A DNA stretch of 64,000 nucleotides from Mesostigma viride. Its lineage: Eukaryota; Streptophyta; Mesostigmatophyceae; Mesostigmatales; Mesostigmataceae. This document shows, one piece after another, positions 22,901-35,300 of this stretch. Under the pieces are notes generated by a model. That model saw nothing but the letters and a program-made list of their open reading frames with translations. It was not told where the DNA came from and searched no databases. Numbering within the stretch: the first letter of the stretch is position 1; every line of letters begins with the position of its first letter. The stretch is taken from assembly GCA_009746045.1 (NCBI GenBank), contig RPFO01000111.1, positions 137,001-201,000 on the forward strand. The letters are read 5' to 3'. The translations under genes and the position numbers were made by a program.

Positions 22901-25900
22901 TCAGCAACCTAATGTCAACACACTTCACAGCATCAGCAACCTAATGTCAACACACTTAACAGTATCAGCAACCTAATGTCAACCCACTTAACAGTATCAG
23001 CAACCTAATGTCAACACACTTAACAGTATCAGCAACCTAATGTCAACACACCTAACAGTATCAGCAACCTAATGTCAACACACTTAACAGCATCAGCAAC
23101 CTAATGTCAACACACTTAACAGCATCAGCAACCTAATGTCAACACACTTAACAGCATCAGCAACCTAATGTCAACACACTTAACAGCATCAGCAACCTAA
23201 TGTCAACACACTTAACAGCATCAGCAACCTAATGTCAACACACTTAACAGCATCAGCAACCTAATGTCAACACACTTAACAGCATCAGCAACCTAATGTC
23301 AACACACTTAACAGCATCAGCAACCTAATGTCAACACACTTAACAGCATCAGCAACCTAATGTCAACACACCTAACAGTATCAGCAACCTAATGTCAACA
23401 CACTTAGCAGTATCAGCAACTGGCCGGCATTTGCCGGCCACTGGCCATGTGAAGTTGTTGCCAGCGCGGTGCCGCCTGTGGAAAAAAAGCCTAAATGAAG
23501 CGCTGATGTCCACGTGCGTACGGTTGATGGCAGATGCTAGGCGACTCGTATACTGCTATATAATATGGAAAGGTGTACCCATGGGCGTGCCCACTAGGAA
23601 CAGGACAAGTCGATGCGTGCCGTATGAGGTGGGCGCGCACACTAGCGGGTAGCCCATGGGGGTAATAGGGCCGGTGTGCAGGGTGAGTGGACATCTCCGT
23701 CCGTAGGCGCTATCAGCATCCATGCACCGAGCGTGTGGCTGGAACAGGGCCAGCGGGGGTGAGGTGTGGGGTGGGAAGGCATACCTGTACAGCGACCATG
23801 GGCCGTCACATATGTAGGAAGGCAGGCACGGTTGGAAAGCGTTTGGTGTTGATGAATACGCGGGAGTTTCTTGAAAATAGTTTGGGACAGCGGCACAGGA
23901 GAGACCGCCGCAGGAGGCTGGGAGAGCCGCCAGCTGGAAGTCCTGCCGGCCGCGCGGTTGGCAGATGTTAGTCGAGTCATGTATTAAATATGGACGACAA
24001 TATTAAATATGGACGACAATGTATTAAATATGTAAAGTTGTGAGCCAAGCTATAGTGTTTTGTAGGGATGATGATGCAAGTGTGCCATTGCACGAGACTT
24101 GAATGACGGTTGTCAACGGCTGTCCTGCTTGTCCTAAGAGGAATACAGCTATACGTAGTTTCTCTTTTTGCCTATGGCCTGTTCTTGTGCCGCTCACCCT
24201 CTGGTATCCCTTTGCGTGCCCTATTGGCTTAATATGCCCCTTGCGTTCCCTATTGGTTCGCCCTATTGGCCTATTACACCCCTTACATGCCCTATCGGCC
24301 TATTATGCCCCTTACGTTCCCTATCGGTTTGCCCTATTGGCCTATTACACCCCTTACATGCCCTATTGGTTCGCCCTTTTGGTCTATTATGCCCCTTGTG
24401 TTCCCTATTGGCCTATTATGCCCCTTACGTTCTCTATTGGCCTAATATGCCCCTTACGCTCCCTATTGGTTCGCCCTACTGGCTATTACACCCCTTACAT
24501 GCCCTATTGGTTCGCCCTATTGGTCTATTACGCCCCTTGTGTTCCCTATTGGCCTATTATGCCCCTTACGTTCTCTATTGGCCTATTATGCCCCTTACGT
24601 TCCCTATCGGCCTATTATGCCCCTTATGCTCCCTATTGGTTCGCCCTATTGGTCTATTACGCCCCTTGCGTGCCCTAGTGGCCTATTATGCCCCTTACGT
24701 TCCCTATTGGTTCGCCCTTTTTGCCTATTATGCCCCTTACGTTCCCTATTTGTTCGCCCTTTTTGCCTACTATGCCCCTTACGTTCCCTATGGGTCCGCA
24801 GCTCACTGTGGTGTCCGCCCACCGCACACCCGCGCGCATGGTGGAGTATGCGAAGAAGGCGCACACGCGGGGCATCCAGGTCATCATCGCTGGGGCGGGG
24901 GGCGCTGCGCACCTGCCGGGTGGGTTGCTGGCGTGTCTGTGGTCCTGGGGCTCATCCTCCTTTCTGTGATTGGGTACGCTAATGTCATGGGTAAATGAAC
25001 GCACTGAGAAAATGGCCATCTATTCGGGATGCCAGGTTGACAAGCACCTGTGCCTCCCTGCCCAGGGCTACACAAGGGGAGCCCTTAGCACTTTAAAGCG
25101 GGCCATGGCTGTTCACCGCAGGCCTAGCGTTGCAGTTGTGCGCTGGTCGTGGTCTTGTTACCCCTTGCCATGTGTCAAATGGTGCGGGCAACATGAGCCA
25201 TCCTGCGTGCATGCCCTGGGTGCGAGAATGGCTGCTGTGGGGGGGGGCGGGGGTGTTCAATACCCGGGCTGGCACCATGCCCCGCATGTGCTTTAATACA
25301 TCTTCAAGAAGTTTCTCGTGATGTGTTAATTAACTTATTTATTACGCGTAGTAATGGCTGTCTGAGTATCTGAGAGATGTGGGTCGCCCCCATATTTGCG
25401 TCCCCGGATGGCGTGGATCGGCATCCCCCCTCCTACCTGAGCGGGTAACCACGTTTCTCCCACCCTCCCAGGGCCCTAACCCGTGCTCAAATGGATGTGG
25501 CACCGCGCAGGCATGGTGGCCGCGATGACGCCGCTGCCCGTTGTGGGCGTGCCCGTGCGCGCCAGCTCGCTGGACGGCATGGACTCCCTCCTTTCCATCG
25601 TGCAGGTGAGGGGTGGCACGCGTGCGGGCCATGCGGGGGCACCCACGGGATGCCCGGCCATGGTTTCACGGGCTGCTAAATTGTCGGTACGACATGTTGC
25701 CCTTGTGCTGAAGGCTAGTTCTAGTGTGTGTGTCGCTAAACAAGACGCAAGGGGTGGGGGCAAGAAACGACCTTGAGCAGTCTTGGCCCATGGAGTGGAA
25801 TAAAGGGAGTGTGTGGCAACACCCTGTACTTTGGGCTCAAAACTGCTGCCCACCGGACAGGCAGGGCTATAAAGAGACGCTGCCTGACTATTTTGCGTTA

Positions 25901-27663
25901 GAGTGACCATCCATTGCTTCCCTCGCTTTACCCAGTCACATGCTAGCTACCCCGCCGCCCCGCCACATCCAGCGCATCCCTTGCTGTCCGTCGATGAGCA
26001 CGCACAATGTGTGGCCAGCTCTCAACCACTCGTTCATCCCCTCATGGTGGAATTGGATGCCCGTGCCCATGCATGAGCGCGTGCATGTGAGCCCGTGCGG
26101 TTATCCGCACGTGTATGTGTGTGCGTGGCTCTCTTGCATGCGCGTGTGTGCTGCCAGATGCCGCGCGGCGTGCCGGCTGCCACCGTGGCCATTAACAACG
26201 CAACGAATGCAGGGCTGCTGGCCGTGCGCATGCTGGGCGCCACGCAGCCCGCGCTGCTGCAGCGGTGAGTGCCGGCGGTGGGCTGGCTGACCAGGCTGGC
26301 TGATGAGGCTATCCAGTGAGGCTATTTTAGCAAGGGTAGCTAATGTGGCTAGCTGATTACTTGACTATTTAATGAATGGTCACGTAGACGGTGTCACGTG
26401 GGTACCCCAAAGGAGCCTTCAACCCTTGTACACAATGAGTTGGGAGGGCGCCCTAGCTTCTCTCACTGCCCTAAGTGGGCAGGCCACAGAGCGCTCTCTC
26501 CGCATCATGGTGCGGGCGCAACTTTGGGTGGGATAAAGCTTCGGCATAGCAAAAGCATGGCGGACGCAGTAAGGCTGCCCCATGTTCCAGAGCCAGATAG
26601 GCTTGGAACACATTTAGAGGCGCGCCAGATTGAGAGAATATAAAGGCCTCTCCCTGAGCCTGAGGGCTTTTAGGGTCACACCCAGGGTTCACCCACGACC
26701 CCCTAGCTGATAAGACTAGCATAAAAGCATTGTGAGCTCTGGACTGCCCAGCTGCTTTGCATTCGGCCCCTTTGGCTGTCAGCAGCACTCTTGGGAGCTG
26801 CCCATAGATTGGGTACATGGAATGAAGTGCCATCACCGTGGTCATTGTTCGTTGGCAAACTTAATCACTTACATTACGTGACTGTGTCACGAGTGCTGGA
26901 ACTGTAGACCCTACACTAGACCCTACACGAGGAGGGAGGGCGCCCAACCTTCTCTCGCTGCCGGGGGGGCAGACCACAGAGGAATACCTGTGCAACGGTG
27001 AGGGTCGACGGTGGGTGCAACACATGTGTGCAACCCACGCGTGGGCAATATGGGTAGAAGAATCCAGAAAGTGTGGTGTAAGCAGCATGCGGTGCCCAAT
27101 GCAGTGGAAGCTCTTTGCTAAACACTTCATCTTTGTTTCTCAAGCTATATGAAGTCTCATGTCAACGAGTGGCCTATGTCATACAAGAGCGTGTGCCTAC
27201 AAGAACAAATACTGTTGGTTTGGTTTATTGCATGGTCCTTGCATTGTGATATCAGTCACTGCCATGTTGCACCAAGAAAAGGTGTGGTTTTCTTTCCTTC
27301 CCTTCACGACTTCTTGGAATTTCTTCTCAGCTCCTGCTGAAGCATGGTCATGCACGTGGTTTGTTTCTTGCATGAAAAAAGCTTCCAAAAGGTAACAAGA
27401 CAGCGTGTAATGGCAACTTGCCTGCAGACAGCGTGTAATGGCAACTTGCCTGCAGCTTGAGTCTTTGACCACTCTTCATCCTGTTGCCAACGCAGCACTC
27501 TGATGCTTGCACGCATGCGCTCTTTTATGCGTTACCTCTTTTTTCCCCACTGAGCAGGATGGTGGACTACCAAAAGGACATGGAGCAGCAAGTGGAGGCC
27601 AAGGCGGCGGACTTGGAGACGCGCAAGTGGCGGGATTACCTGAGCACCATGAAGAAGGAATGA
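11210..27663 (+). CDS. ADE2: phosphoribosylaminoimidazole carboxylase, plastid (PurK-PurE fusion)
   Basis: Converts aminoimidazole ribonucleotide to its 4-carboxylate in purine synthesis, which is plastidial in plants. Sixteen exons: 11210-11454, 11703-11909, 12546-12657, 13124-13186, 14370-14508, 15462-15517, 16502-16575, 18060-18207, 19134-19307, 19606-19693, 20443-20790, 22268-22380, 24802-24919, 25511-25605, 26158-26264, 27558-27663. Every junction is GT/AG, phases match and the total is 2,193 nt (730 aa). Residues 1-80 are Ser/Ala/Arg-rich and transit-peptide-like. PurK (about 88-480) has [12 protein letters not shown], an EIEHVD segment and DKYLQKKHF of the ATP-grasp fold. Exon 11 carries a Pro/Ala/Lys linker of about 70 residues. 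PurE (about 560-715) has GSDSDLP, SAHRTP and GGAAHLPG. It has the domain order of fungal and plant enzymes. A TGTAA lies at 27814, 150 nt past the stop. Confidence 0.95.
12850..12898. repeat. (TG)n microsatellite
   Basis: About 24 TG units in intron 3 of the AIR carboxylase gene, upstream of the poly-C tract that precedes exon 4. Confidence 0.95.
13085..13120 (+). repeat. poly-C tract at the exon-4 acceptor
   Basis: Long C runs immediately precede the acceptor (CAG 13121-13123) of a 63-bp exon of the AIR carboxylase gene. Confidence 0.8.
13245..13400. repeat. ~21-bp tandem repeat
   Basis: About seven degenerate copies built around TAATGCTGGCCGCAACACAA, in intron 4 of the AIR carboxylase gene. 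Confidence 0.85.
14097..14343 (+). repeat. (CCCTCG)n hexanucleotide array before exon 5
   Basis: About 40 nearly perfect hexamers end about 25 bp before the exon-5 acceptor. All frames across it are open, which produces spurious Pro-Ser, Ala-Leu and Arg-Gly polypeptides. Confidence 0.95.
14490..15020 (+). repeat. ~60-bp minisatellite carrying copied exon-5 donors
   Basis: Eight to nine units follow exon 5 of the AIR carboxylase gene. The true exon end and donor region reads GGCGGCCATAAAGAGTAGG, and the equivalent part of a repeat unit reads GGTGGCCATCGACAGCAGG; the match extends into the following TGG. The array thus appears to be seeded by the exon-intron boundary. Confidence 0.75.
16866..16909. 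repeat. poly-G run
   Basis: More than 40 bases, almost all G, inside the hAT-like element. Its length is unlikely to be read reliably. Confidence 0.9.
17074..17427 (-). CDS. 117-aa frame inside the hAT-like element, unknown
   Basis: The frame starts [19 protein letters not shown] and has a mixed basic/acidic middle including KRKRVEVDE. Its composition resembles protein rather than repeat, but I recognise no domain. It may be a remnant of an N-terminal transposase segment or chance. The stop is within the element. Confidence 0.2.
   Translation of the reverse strand: MSKKNGLAGFKTSTLDALFKKQAGETVPEATENIVDLGRSLDEKQGRQGRDKRKRVEVDEQDGSNAQEEEDRGQSTSSTRVMHLTAPQFLARRNLVKRNLARRGPRQQGARPVVMGV
18690..19066 (+). 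repeat. (CCTTG)n-(CCTCG)n-(CCTTG)n pentanucleotide array
   Basis: About 75 pentamers lie in intron 8 of the AIR carboxylase gene, ending about 65 bp before exon 9. A long homogeneous CCTCG core (about 18726-18963) sits between blocks of CCTTG. All frames are open here and the resulting polypeptides are artefacts. Confidence 0.95.
20068..20252. repeat. 36-bp tandem repeat x5
   Basis: About five copies containing GACCAAGTGGCCAAGCAGCT in intron 10 of the AIR carboxylase gene. Confidence 0.9.
20805..20905. repeat. ~16-bp tandem repeat
   Basis: Degenerate copies built around TCATGCTTGCGCC at the 5' end of intron 11 of the AIR carboxylase gene. Confidence 0.8.
21717..21950. repeat. 46-bp tandem repeat x4-5
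   Basis: Copies containing GGGCTATAACAGTGTTGTCC in intron 11 of the AIR carboxylase gene. Confidence 0.9.
22877..23430. repeat. 32-bp tandem repeat x~17
   Basis: Homogeneous head-to-tail units containing AATGTCAACACACTTAACAG in intron 12 of the AIR carboxylase gene. There are no unique spacers, so it is a minisatellite and not a CRISPR array. Confidence 0.95.
24170..24800 (+). repeat. composite minisatellite running into the exon-13 acceptor
   Basis: Interleaved units built from CCCTATTGGTTCGCC and CCTATTATGCCCCTTACG fill the last 630 bp of intron 12. The last unit, ACGTTCCCTATGGGTCCGCAG less its final base, is itself the polypyrimidine/acceptor region of exon 13 (AG at 24800-24801). Confidence 0.85.
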
Positions 27664-28342
27664 GGAGGAACATGAAAAAAGAGAGAGAGGAGAAATCAAG
27701 AGAATAATGACGAATAAGGAGAGAGAGAAGTACAAATAAGGGGTAATAAGGAGGACATAAAAGAACTGGGAACTTTCCCTAGCTTAGCCCTTGTGCATCG
27801 CTTTGGTTACCCGTGTAAATGTTTGCGACAAGAACCGCCTGACATTACACTTGAGTTATTTATGTAGCCCACCGCTTGCCTTCTGGGGGTTAAAAGTCAA
27901 GGAGACCGGGGGTTAAAAGTGTATACTTGAACCGTTCCGTTTGGAACTTCTACTTCGTATAATAATAATCGGCCCGGCCTTAACAACCAAAGTACTTGTG
28001 ATTTTCGATCAGTGAGTGGCCATGGCCCTGCAACATCAAGGAGACAACCAGCAACATGTTTGGATATTTCGGGAAGAGATTATGTCAAGTGGGTTTCACG
28101 TGACGCAGTCTACATGTAAATCAATCGACTGATTAATATTTTGGGCGCTCTGGCATATTATTATTATGAGACATATTATAGAAATTGGATCCATAAATTG
28201 GAGATCGAATAAACATGTGCATGTACAGCTATGAAGCGTGCGTGAGGTCGCGGGCTATCGCCCATGTCATGCATGTGGTTACATAAAGCCACAATGGATT
28301 AGAAACATCGTACGTGCACACATGATGGAGTTCAGGTGGGTC
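27664..28342. other. 3' UTR and intergenic sequence
   Basis: Holds the AIR carboxylase 3' UTR with TGTAA at 27814. A short stretch near 28035 resembles the first 17 bp of the 169-bp SINE-like element described at 38769. No gene was seen. Confidence 0.45.
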
Positions 28343-28351
28343 ATGGAATAA

Positions 28352-28768
28352 GAGCGGCTCGGCCAACCAGGGCGGCATATTTTGACCTGGCCTGGCCCCA
28401 AGAACATTCCTAAAAAGGTAGGGAAACATGCCATGACCTATACCCAGATGTTGCTGGACGACCTAGTGGTCCCAGCCCAGTTTGAGTACTGCATCCACTC
28501 TCTCTCCCGTCTTTGGACTGCCATGCAGGACAAGACGCGGTGGAAGAAGATTGTCAAGGCGCACACGCCAGCCCCTGTGGGCAAGCCGCCTCCCCCCAAA
28601 AGGAGGAGCCGTTTTGATGAGTAGCGTAGATAGGCTTTTCTAGACTAGATATAGCTTAGAGTTAGGTTAGTTCGATTACGCGGCTTCCTCCACACCACCC
28701 ATCCAACCTGGAATCTGTGCTACATGATCTCCCAACGGAGACATGTTATAATTTAATTTAATTTTTTA
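28352..28768 (+). mobile_element. LINE family B, 5'-truncated 3' fragment with 9-bp TSD
   Basis: Encodes the last ~80 codons of the LINE protein ending KPPPPKRRSRFDE, then the 3' UTR, a terminal hairpin (28722-28746) and a TTTAA-type tail. The direct repeat ATGGAATAA flanks it at 28343-28351 and 28769-28777, which is a clean target-site duplication. It is homologous to the end of the longer copy at 50.9-51.3 kb. Confidence 0.85.
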
Positions 28769-28777
28769 ATGGAATAA

Positions 28778-29348
28778 CAATCCGACCTTTGAAGAATGCA
28801 TGCTGAAGAAATAAGTGTGTGGTGCCCCCGCCTGCAGCTATAGGGGCGCGAGGTTTTTGCGCCGATCGTACGCATGAAGTGCAACATGCGTAGCAAGCTG
28901 CAGGATGTGTCTAGATACATGTGCATGCGGGCACCACTGGTCAAGTGTTCAAGAGGTGCAGACGACCAACAATGCATTGTTAATAATTTCTCCATGACGA
29001 TAGCCAGCTCCCTCGGGCAGGCTGGCCACATGCATGAGGAAACTGCTTGCATACATCAGTGTAAACAAGTTTTTATTCGATGAGTTACTTCCATGCATGC
29101 AACATGCTGCGCCCACTTCGCATGTATATAGCCCATGCTTAGTTGTGCGACGCAAAATCATGTTGCGAGCCAAGATAGAATACACAAAAATGTACCACTA
29201 GCTTCCTACTTTCGTCATGGCACAACCGACCAGTGAATGCCTGAAACCTTGCGAAATACGTTATTTACAGCAAAAAATAGTTGTTCCTGAGTTTGCAGAA
29301 ACACACATCATCTACAAGGAAATCAAGTCCCCAGCCCCATCCTGCCCC
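28778..29348. other. intergenic / 3' flank of the MCAT gene
   Basis: No gene was seen. On the minus strand a TGTAA at 29269-29265 lies about 80 nt past the MCAT stop codon. Confidence 0.45.
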
Positions 29349-32300
29349 TTAGACGGTGATGTTGTTGCACGGGAAGGTCTTGTTGATGCGCTTGAAGATA
29401 CCGGCAATGACCTGAAAGGAAAGGTCAGAGGCATCGCGTGTAATATTTGACATAATGTCAAGGCATCATCAGTAATTGTAAATAAGCAGCAGACAGAACG
29501 CTGACCTGCACGAATCCCACAAAAAATGTCGAATGATCACTGTGTGCAAACGAAGCTTTCCTTCAAACGCTCGCAGTCAGCACCAAGGGGAACGCCGCTG
29601 GCTACGCCAAACAGCACAGGTGTGCACATGCTCTGGCCTCCCAGCATGCGCACAGGCCTCCATGAAGCCAAGCTCGACGCAACTGTGCAGGCTACTGACG
29701 CTCCACACAATCTTCATGCCTGCAAAAGTTGTCTCTCTTCCACAACTCCAACGTTACTATGCGGACACACACTAAGTTAAAAGCAAACAACTCCAAAGCA
29801 AACGCCTCTTGCATTCTTCTCCTCCAGCTCAAAAGCTACACAATGCACGCCCCAAAGCATCAACCCTCGGCGACCTCCGCGACCTGCATTCCTCCATCCC
29901 CCTGAACCTCTCCATGCTTTTTACTCCTCCACCCCCCATGCCCCTCCAAGCTCCCGTATCTCACAACTTTGTTGGGTGCCATTTCGTCGCGGACCCCCCC
30001 CCCCCCCCCCCCCTTGTTGTGCCCGACCTTGTTCAAGCCCCCACCCACCCACCCACCCACCCCACCCACCTTGCTCGGCCCCATCTTGCATGCGTCTCCC
30101 TCTCCCCCCCTCCCCCTCACCTTGTTGGGCCCGATCTCGTACGCGTCCACCATGCCATTGTCGAGCAGCATCTTAAGCGTCGACTCCCACTGGACTGGGG
30201 AGGTGAGCTGAGGTTGCATGGAACAAGGAACAAGGAACAATGACCCGAGGGCGAGGCAGGGATAGAACCCCGTACGCGGACAAACCATTTTACACGTACA
30301 GGTATCAGCATGGCATCCCTGCAGGTAACAATACCCGAAAGCACACGCCTGCCGCCAATTTCTGAAGCCGCCAAGCACAATATGATACCGCACGCGGCGC
30401 AGGGGTCGCATGCTCATCCTCATAGAGGCATCGCGGTGGCGGACGCTGGTATGCCACTATGTGCACATACAGCTGTTCCCGTGTCTACACCTGGCACCTG
30501 GCAACTGCCAATACAGGGCGGGGCATCCACTATGTAGCCCTACCTACGGCACCGGGGGCAGCAACAGTAGCTAAGCAGTTACAGCAACAGCAACTAAGCA
30601 ATTATGAAGTTGGGCAGCGCTAGTGGCTTGCAATGAAACCCCTCGCCTCCCACTCATCATTGGCGGTCGGCCTGACCGCGCGTGCATGCGTTCTTACCCA
30701 CTTGGCCACCTGCCCTCACCCACTTGGCCACATACGCTCTCACCTGTTTGGTCCCTTGCCCTCGCGCACTTGTCCACATACGCCCTCACCTGCTTGGCCA
30801 GGGTGGCGTACCTATCAACAGTTATAGCCATGCTGGCCGCCGTACCTGCTTGGCGAGGATGGCGCGAATGACCTCTGGGTCGCTGTGCGCCGCCATGTCC
30901 ACGTTGGACACCACTGGCAGGCGCGGCTCCTTGATCTTGGCGTCAGCAAGCGCAAGCTGGAGCTTCTCGCGTGCAGGGGCCATGTAGCGCGTGTGGAACG
31001 CGCCAGCGACGGCGAGGCGGACCTGAGCGAGGGGTGGGGGGTTAGGGGGAGGGGGGGGAAGGAGGGGGAAGGAGGGGGAAGGAGGGGGAAGGAGGGGGAA
31101 GGAGGGGGAAGGAGGGGGAAGGAGGGGGAAGGAGGGGGAAGGAGGGGACGGGGTGAGCACGAACGAGACCCAGCACCCATGGGCGTGCACATTGACACGG
31201 GCAGTTGACCACACTTGCAACTTTTGTGCAAGTGCATGTCCATTGTGTGGCGGGGCATGGACACGTGTATACGTGCGCATGGCATGTGGGGATGTTCGCA
31301 TGTGGCAGCGTGGCAAGGGCGTTGGACCGACCAACGGTGGAGCCGAGTTACAAGGAAAGAAAGGAAAGCAACGCTCGCACGCAGTAGAGTCTGGCAGCAT
31401 GCAGCCCTCTCCGTCAGGCATGCTAGTGCACTGCCGAGCATGTGACAAGTGTTAGAGCCTCCTCACACCCTGCGAGCCCTTGACCATTAAAGGCCCTGCA
31501 AAGGAACAGGTAGGATCATCGCTGGACGGAGGCGTGCCCACCACAAGAGAGCAGGCCTGGGTCCACCCTATCTACCTCGATCGATCGGGGTCAGGGGATG
31601 GCTGGCCCGGCATGTGCCGCCCGAGTGACTTCCCAGACATCGCCCATGACAACCTATCTGATGGTCCATGACACGAGGCACAAAATGGCTGGCTGGCTGG
31701 CTGGACGGTTCGCTGCCACAACCATGGGCGCGTCACCTACCGTCATCTTAGCACCAAACTCCTTGGCAAGCCCTTCCAATGCCTCAATGCCCTTGAGGCC
31801 TCCAGACACCGCATAGTTGCCCTGTTTGCCACAACCACACAGAGAACACGGCGCAGGAGCACGGGGGGGGGGGGGGGGGGGGGGGCGGACACAGAAGCAG
31901 GGGCGGCATGTTTGATACACCCCGGTGACAAGCGTCAGCACCCTTGGTTGGGCAAAGTGGTGCGCGGAAATGTCCAATACAACACTTGGACAACTTAACC
32001 CCTCTTACGACTCGCTGGGCCCAGGGCCAAGCTCCCGAGGCACAAGGCAAATGGCACCGCCGGCACAGGGCACTCACCGGGCATAGATAGTTTGCGATGA
32101 CAACGCCATCCGCGTCGCCGACCTTCTTGGTGGCGGCCTCGCACAGCTCGTTCACCTTGGGGACGTCCAGCCCGACCACGCTGGCCATGGCGCTCGGGGT
32201 CATGTCCGCGGCCGCCTGGGGGAGGGGACAGGGTGGCAGCACAGGTGTTTGGTGGTTGTGGTGGTGGTGATGAGACTTGAGATGGAGGGGTAGGGGAAGG

Positions 32301-35300
32301 CTAGAGATGAATGAGCATCGGCCTTGGGGAGATTCTTGCCGCCACCTGGACAAAAGGGTGGTGGAGACAGAACAGGTGGCTAGTGGTGGTGGTGTCAGTG
32401 ATGGTACTATTGGAGTGATAGCAGGTCGTCAGCAATGCAGGAGGGTGTTGGTGTTCCTGTTAATGGTGGTGAGGTGGTGGTGGCGGCATTGTGTTTGTTG
32501 TTGGTGGCAGTGTTGTTGTTGGTGGCAGTGGTGTTCTCAGTAATGGCGGTGGCGACGGTCAAGGGGTGAGCATAAAAGCTACGATCGCAAGCACCCTCAA
32601 AACTCAGCGCACCCAACCTGAAGACGACAAGTAGAGTACTCGCCCTCCCGGCCTCCACACCCAGGGAACCCACCTGCATGCTCTCTCCACGCTTCTGCAC
32701 CAGCTTGAGGCCATCCTCAAAGCTGCGGATGAAACATAGGTACGCAAGAGGGTAGGAACGTGGGAACAAGTGCACCGAGGGGTTAGCGTGTGGGTGGCCA
32801 TTGTGTTGAGATGCTGAGTGCCGATAGCACCAGCAGAGGGAAAAAAATGATACAAACTTGGTGTCATGAACCCAAACAGGAGGAAAAATGGTTTCGACTT
32901 AGGACTTAGTTTTTTTGCAAAACTTAGCCCTGACCGGGAGAAGACAAGTCTGCGGCCTGCGGGGGCTGAGATTAAATAAGAGGTACCTTGAAATTAAATA
33001 AGAGGCGTGCATCTATGAATATATAGTTTTGGAGGCGAGTTTCTGTTGGCGTTAAGTCGTAGTATTGTACGATTGATAGATTGGTAGTGCATTGGTGGTA
33101 CTGCACGACGGTATTGGACGGAGTTCCCGGAATCCCGGTCTGGCAAGCGGATTTTGCATCTCACGGGTACATCTCACGGGTACACGACGCGGCACGACGT
33201 TGTACAGCAAAATGGCTCGCAGAAAAGCTAGGAACCTGGGCGACTATTTGGCGCCGCGTCGGTCGTGACGTTGTTTACTCCGTTGGATCTGCATCTACGG
33301 CGTTTGTGGGTTGTTTCGAAACCCGGTCGATGAGATTTTAAGGAGAAGTGGGGTATATAACTGATCCTTTTTTGACAACTTTGTGAAAATGTAAAAGTCG
33401 AGATGAATTAAACGGCTTGACATGTTGTCGTCCACTACTACACGTTAACGCCAATCGAAACTCGCGTCCAAAAATATATCTGGATAGAGGCATGTCTCGT
33501 ATGTAATTTCAAGGTACCTCTTGATTAATCTCGGGCCCCGCCTCGGGCTATAAGTTTGCAAAAAAAAAGTCTTTAAGTCCGGGCAAAGGTGAACAGGAGG
33601 AAAAATGAGAGCCCAAACACTCCCTGCCCCCCCCTGCAACACGTCTCCAAAGAAGCTTTTCTCCCGACTTCTTTCCCCCCTCCCCCATTCCCCTCCTTAC
33701 CCCTCCCCCCCCCCTCAACTGCGAGCAAGCGCGAAGCACCCACCTGAGCGCGCCCGCGAAGGTGAGCGCCGTGTACTCGCCCAGGCTGAGACCCGCCGCC
33801 ACATTGCACTTTGCGATGATGTCCGCGCCGCCCTCGGTGGCCTTGAGCTTCTCCAGCCCTGCCAGGGAGGAGACAAAGATGGCCGGCTGGGAGGGGAGAG
33901 AGGGGGAGACACATAGATGGCAGCAGGAGGAGAAGAGGACGACCACGACATGTCAGCGCACACAGGTGATCAGGGTGGGGAAGGCATGGGAGGGCAACCA
34001 TCAGGGCGTGGAAGACATGGGCCTGCACACAACAGGGAGCAAGTGGTGAAGGCATGGCCGTGCAAGCATGAGATGGACCACGTGTCGCAGTCAGACAGGT
34101 GCTATCAAAAGACAGGGATGCAGCGTAATGGCAGTGGAGTGGCAAGCACCCCTGAAATACACTCATTTTGGTTAAGGTGCTTATATATACGTACAGACGC
34201 AGAGGGCTTGTGACGACCAGGCAGTCCTCCCACCGCATCCTCATGGTGCCCTACCTGGCTGACAGCCGAGCGCTCGCACGATGCCCTACCTGCCTGATGT
34301 TGCTATTCTTGTCCATGCCATCTACTAGCCCCTTCCCCTACCTGGCTGATGGCGGTCGAGTTGAGCTTCTCCGCAGGGCCCTCGATGCACAGCTTGAGAA
34401 GGTCAAAACTGTAGGGGGGGGGGGGCGGCGCGAGCAGAAGGCAGGTGTAGGGGCAGGAGCAAGTGTAAGGGTAGGCGTGTCAGATATAGGGGGGCGGGCC
34501 AACGCGGCAAGGCATGCGCAAGGGCGGCCGTGGAAGGGGGCCGATGATGCTCCACACGGTGCGCAGGAGGGAATGGGGGCCATGGGGGGGGAGGCCAGTG
34601 GAAGAGGCAAGGCGGGAGGGGCGGGAGGCATGCGGGAAAGTCAGGGGAGCGCTTCAGGTGTGCATGGGGGACATGCAGGGCACGGGGGCATGAGGGCACA
34701 CCTGCAAAATCTAGCTTACCCCAGCACTTCGTTGGCGCGCGCAAAGAGCTCCTTGGCGGCGGGCACTGTCTCCGTCACCTCCTTCGCCATGCCCACACTT
34801 TGGGCTCCCTGACAACGCAGTAGAGAAACAGCCACCGCACAAGGGGACAGCCACCGCGCGAGAGCACATTTTTCTGGTTTATTTGTACATGATTTAGTTA
34901 GGGTGATGGCAACACCGCACATCCCCACGCGGGTGGGCATCGCATGGGGGGCAGGCGGCAGTGTCAGGGACACGGCCTTGGTATGGGTCGCTCCAAGGTA
35001 TACACAGGGGGGAGCGCTCCATTTAGTTGCAATGACAGGAGCTGCGTCCCATCGGATGGGCACAACGCAGTGGGCCTGCACTCATTAGAAGCAAGTGACT
35101 GCATGCTGCCTGGGCATTCTTGGCCCAAAACAACAGTGCGGCATTGACACACGAGTTGCCTCCCGTCAGAGATCTGTGTGTCCTAGGTGCTGGTGATGTG
35201 TCGCGTTACTGTGGTGCGAGTGCCAGTAGTACAGATAAGGGTAAAGGGGGCCAGCAGGGAGTAAAAGGGAACAGGGGCAAGCAATAAGGAATGGGAGAAC

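Noticed and set aside
22877..23430. CRISPR-like regular array
   Set aside because: Units are contiguous with no unique spacers, and the setting is a eukaryotic intron.
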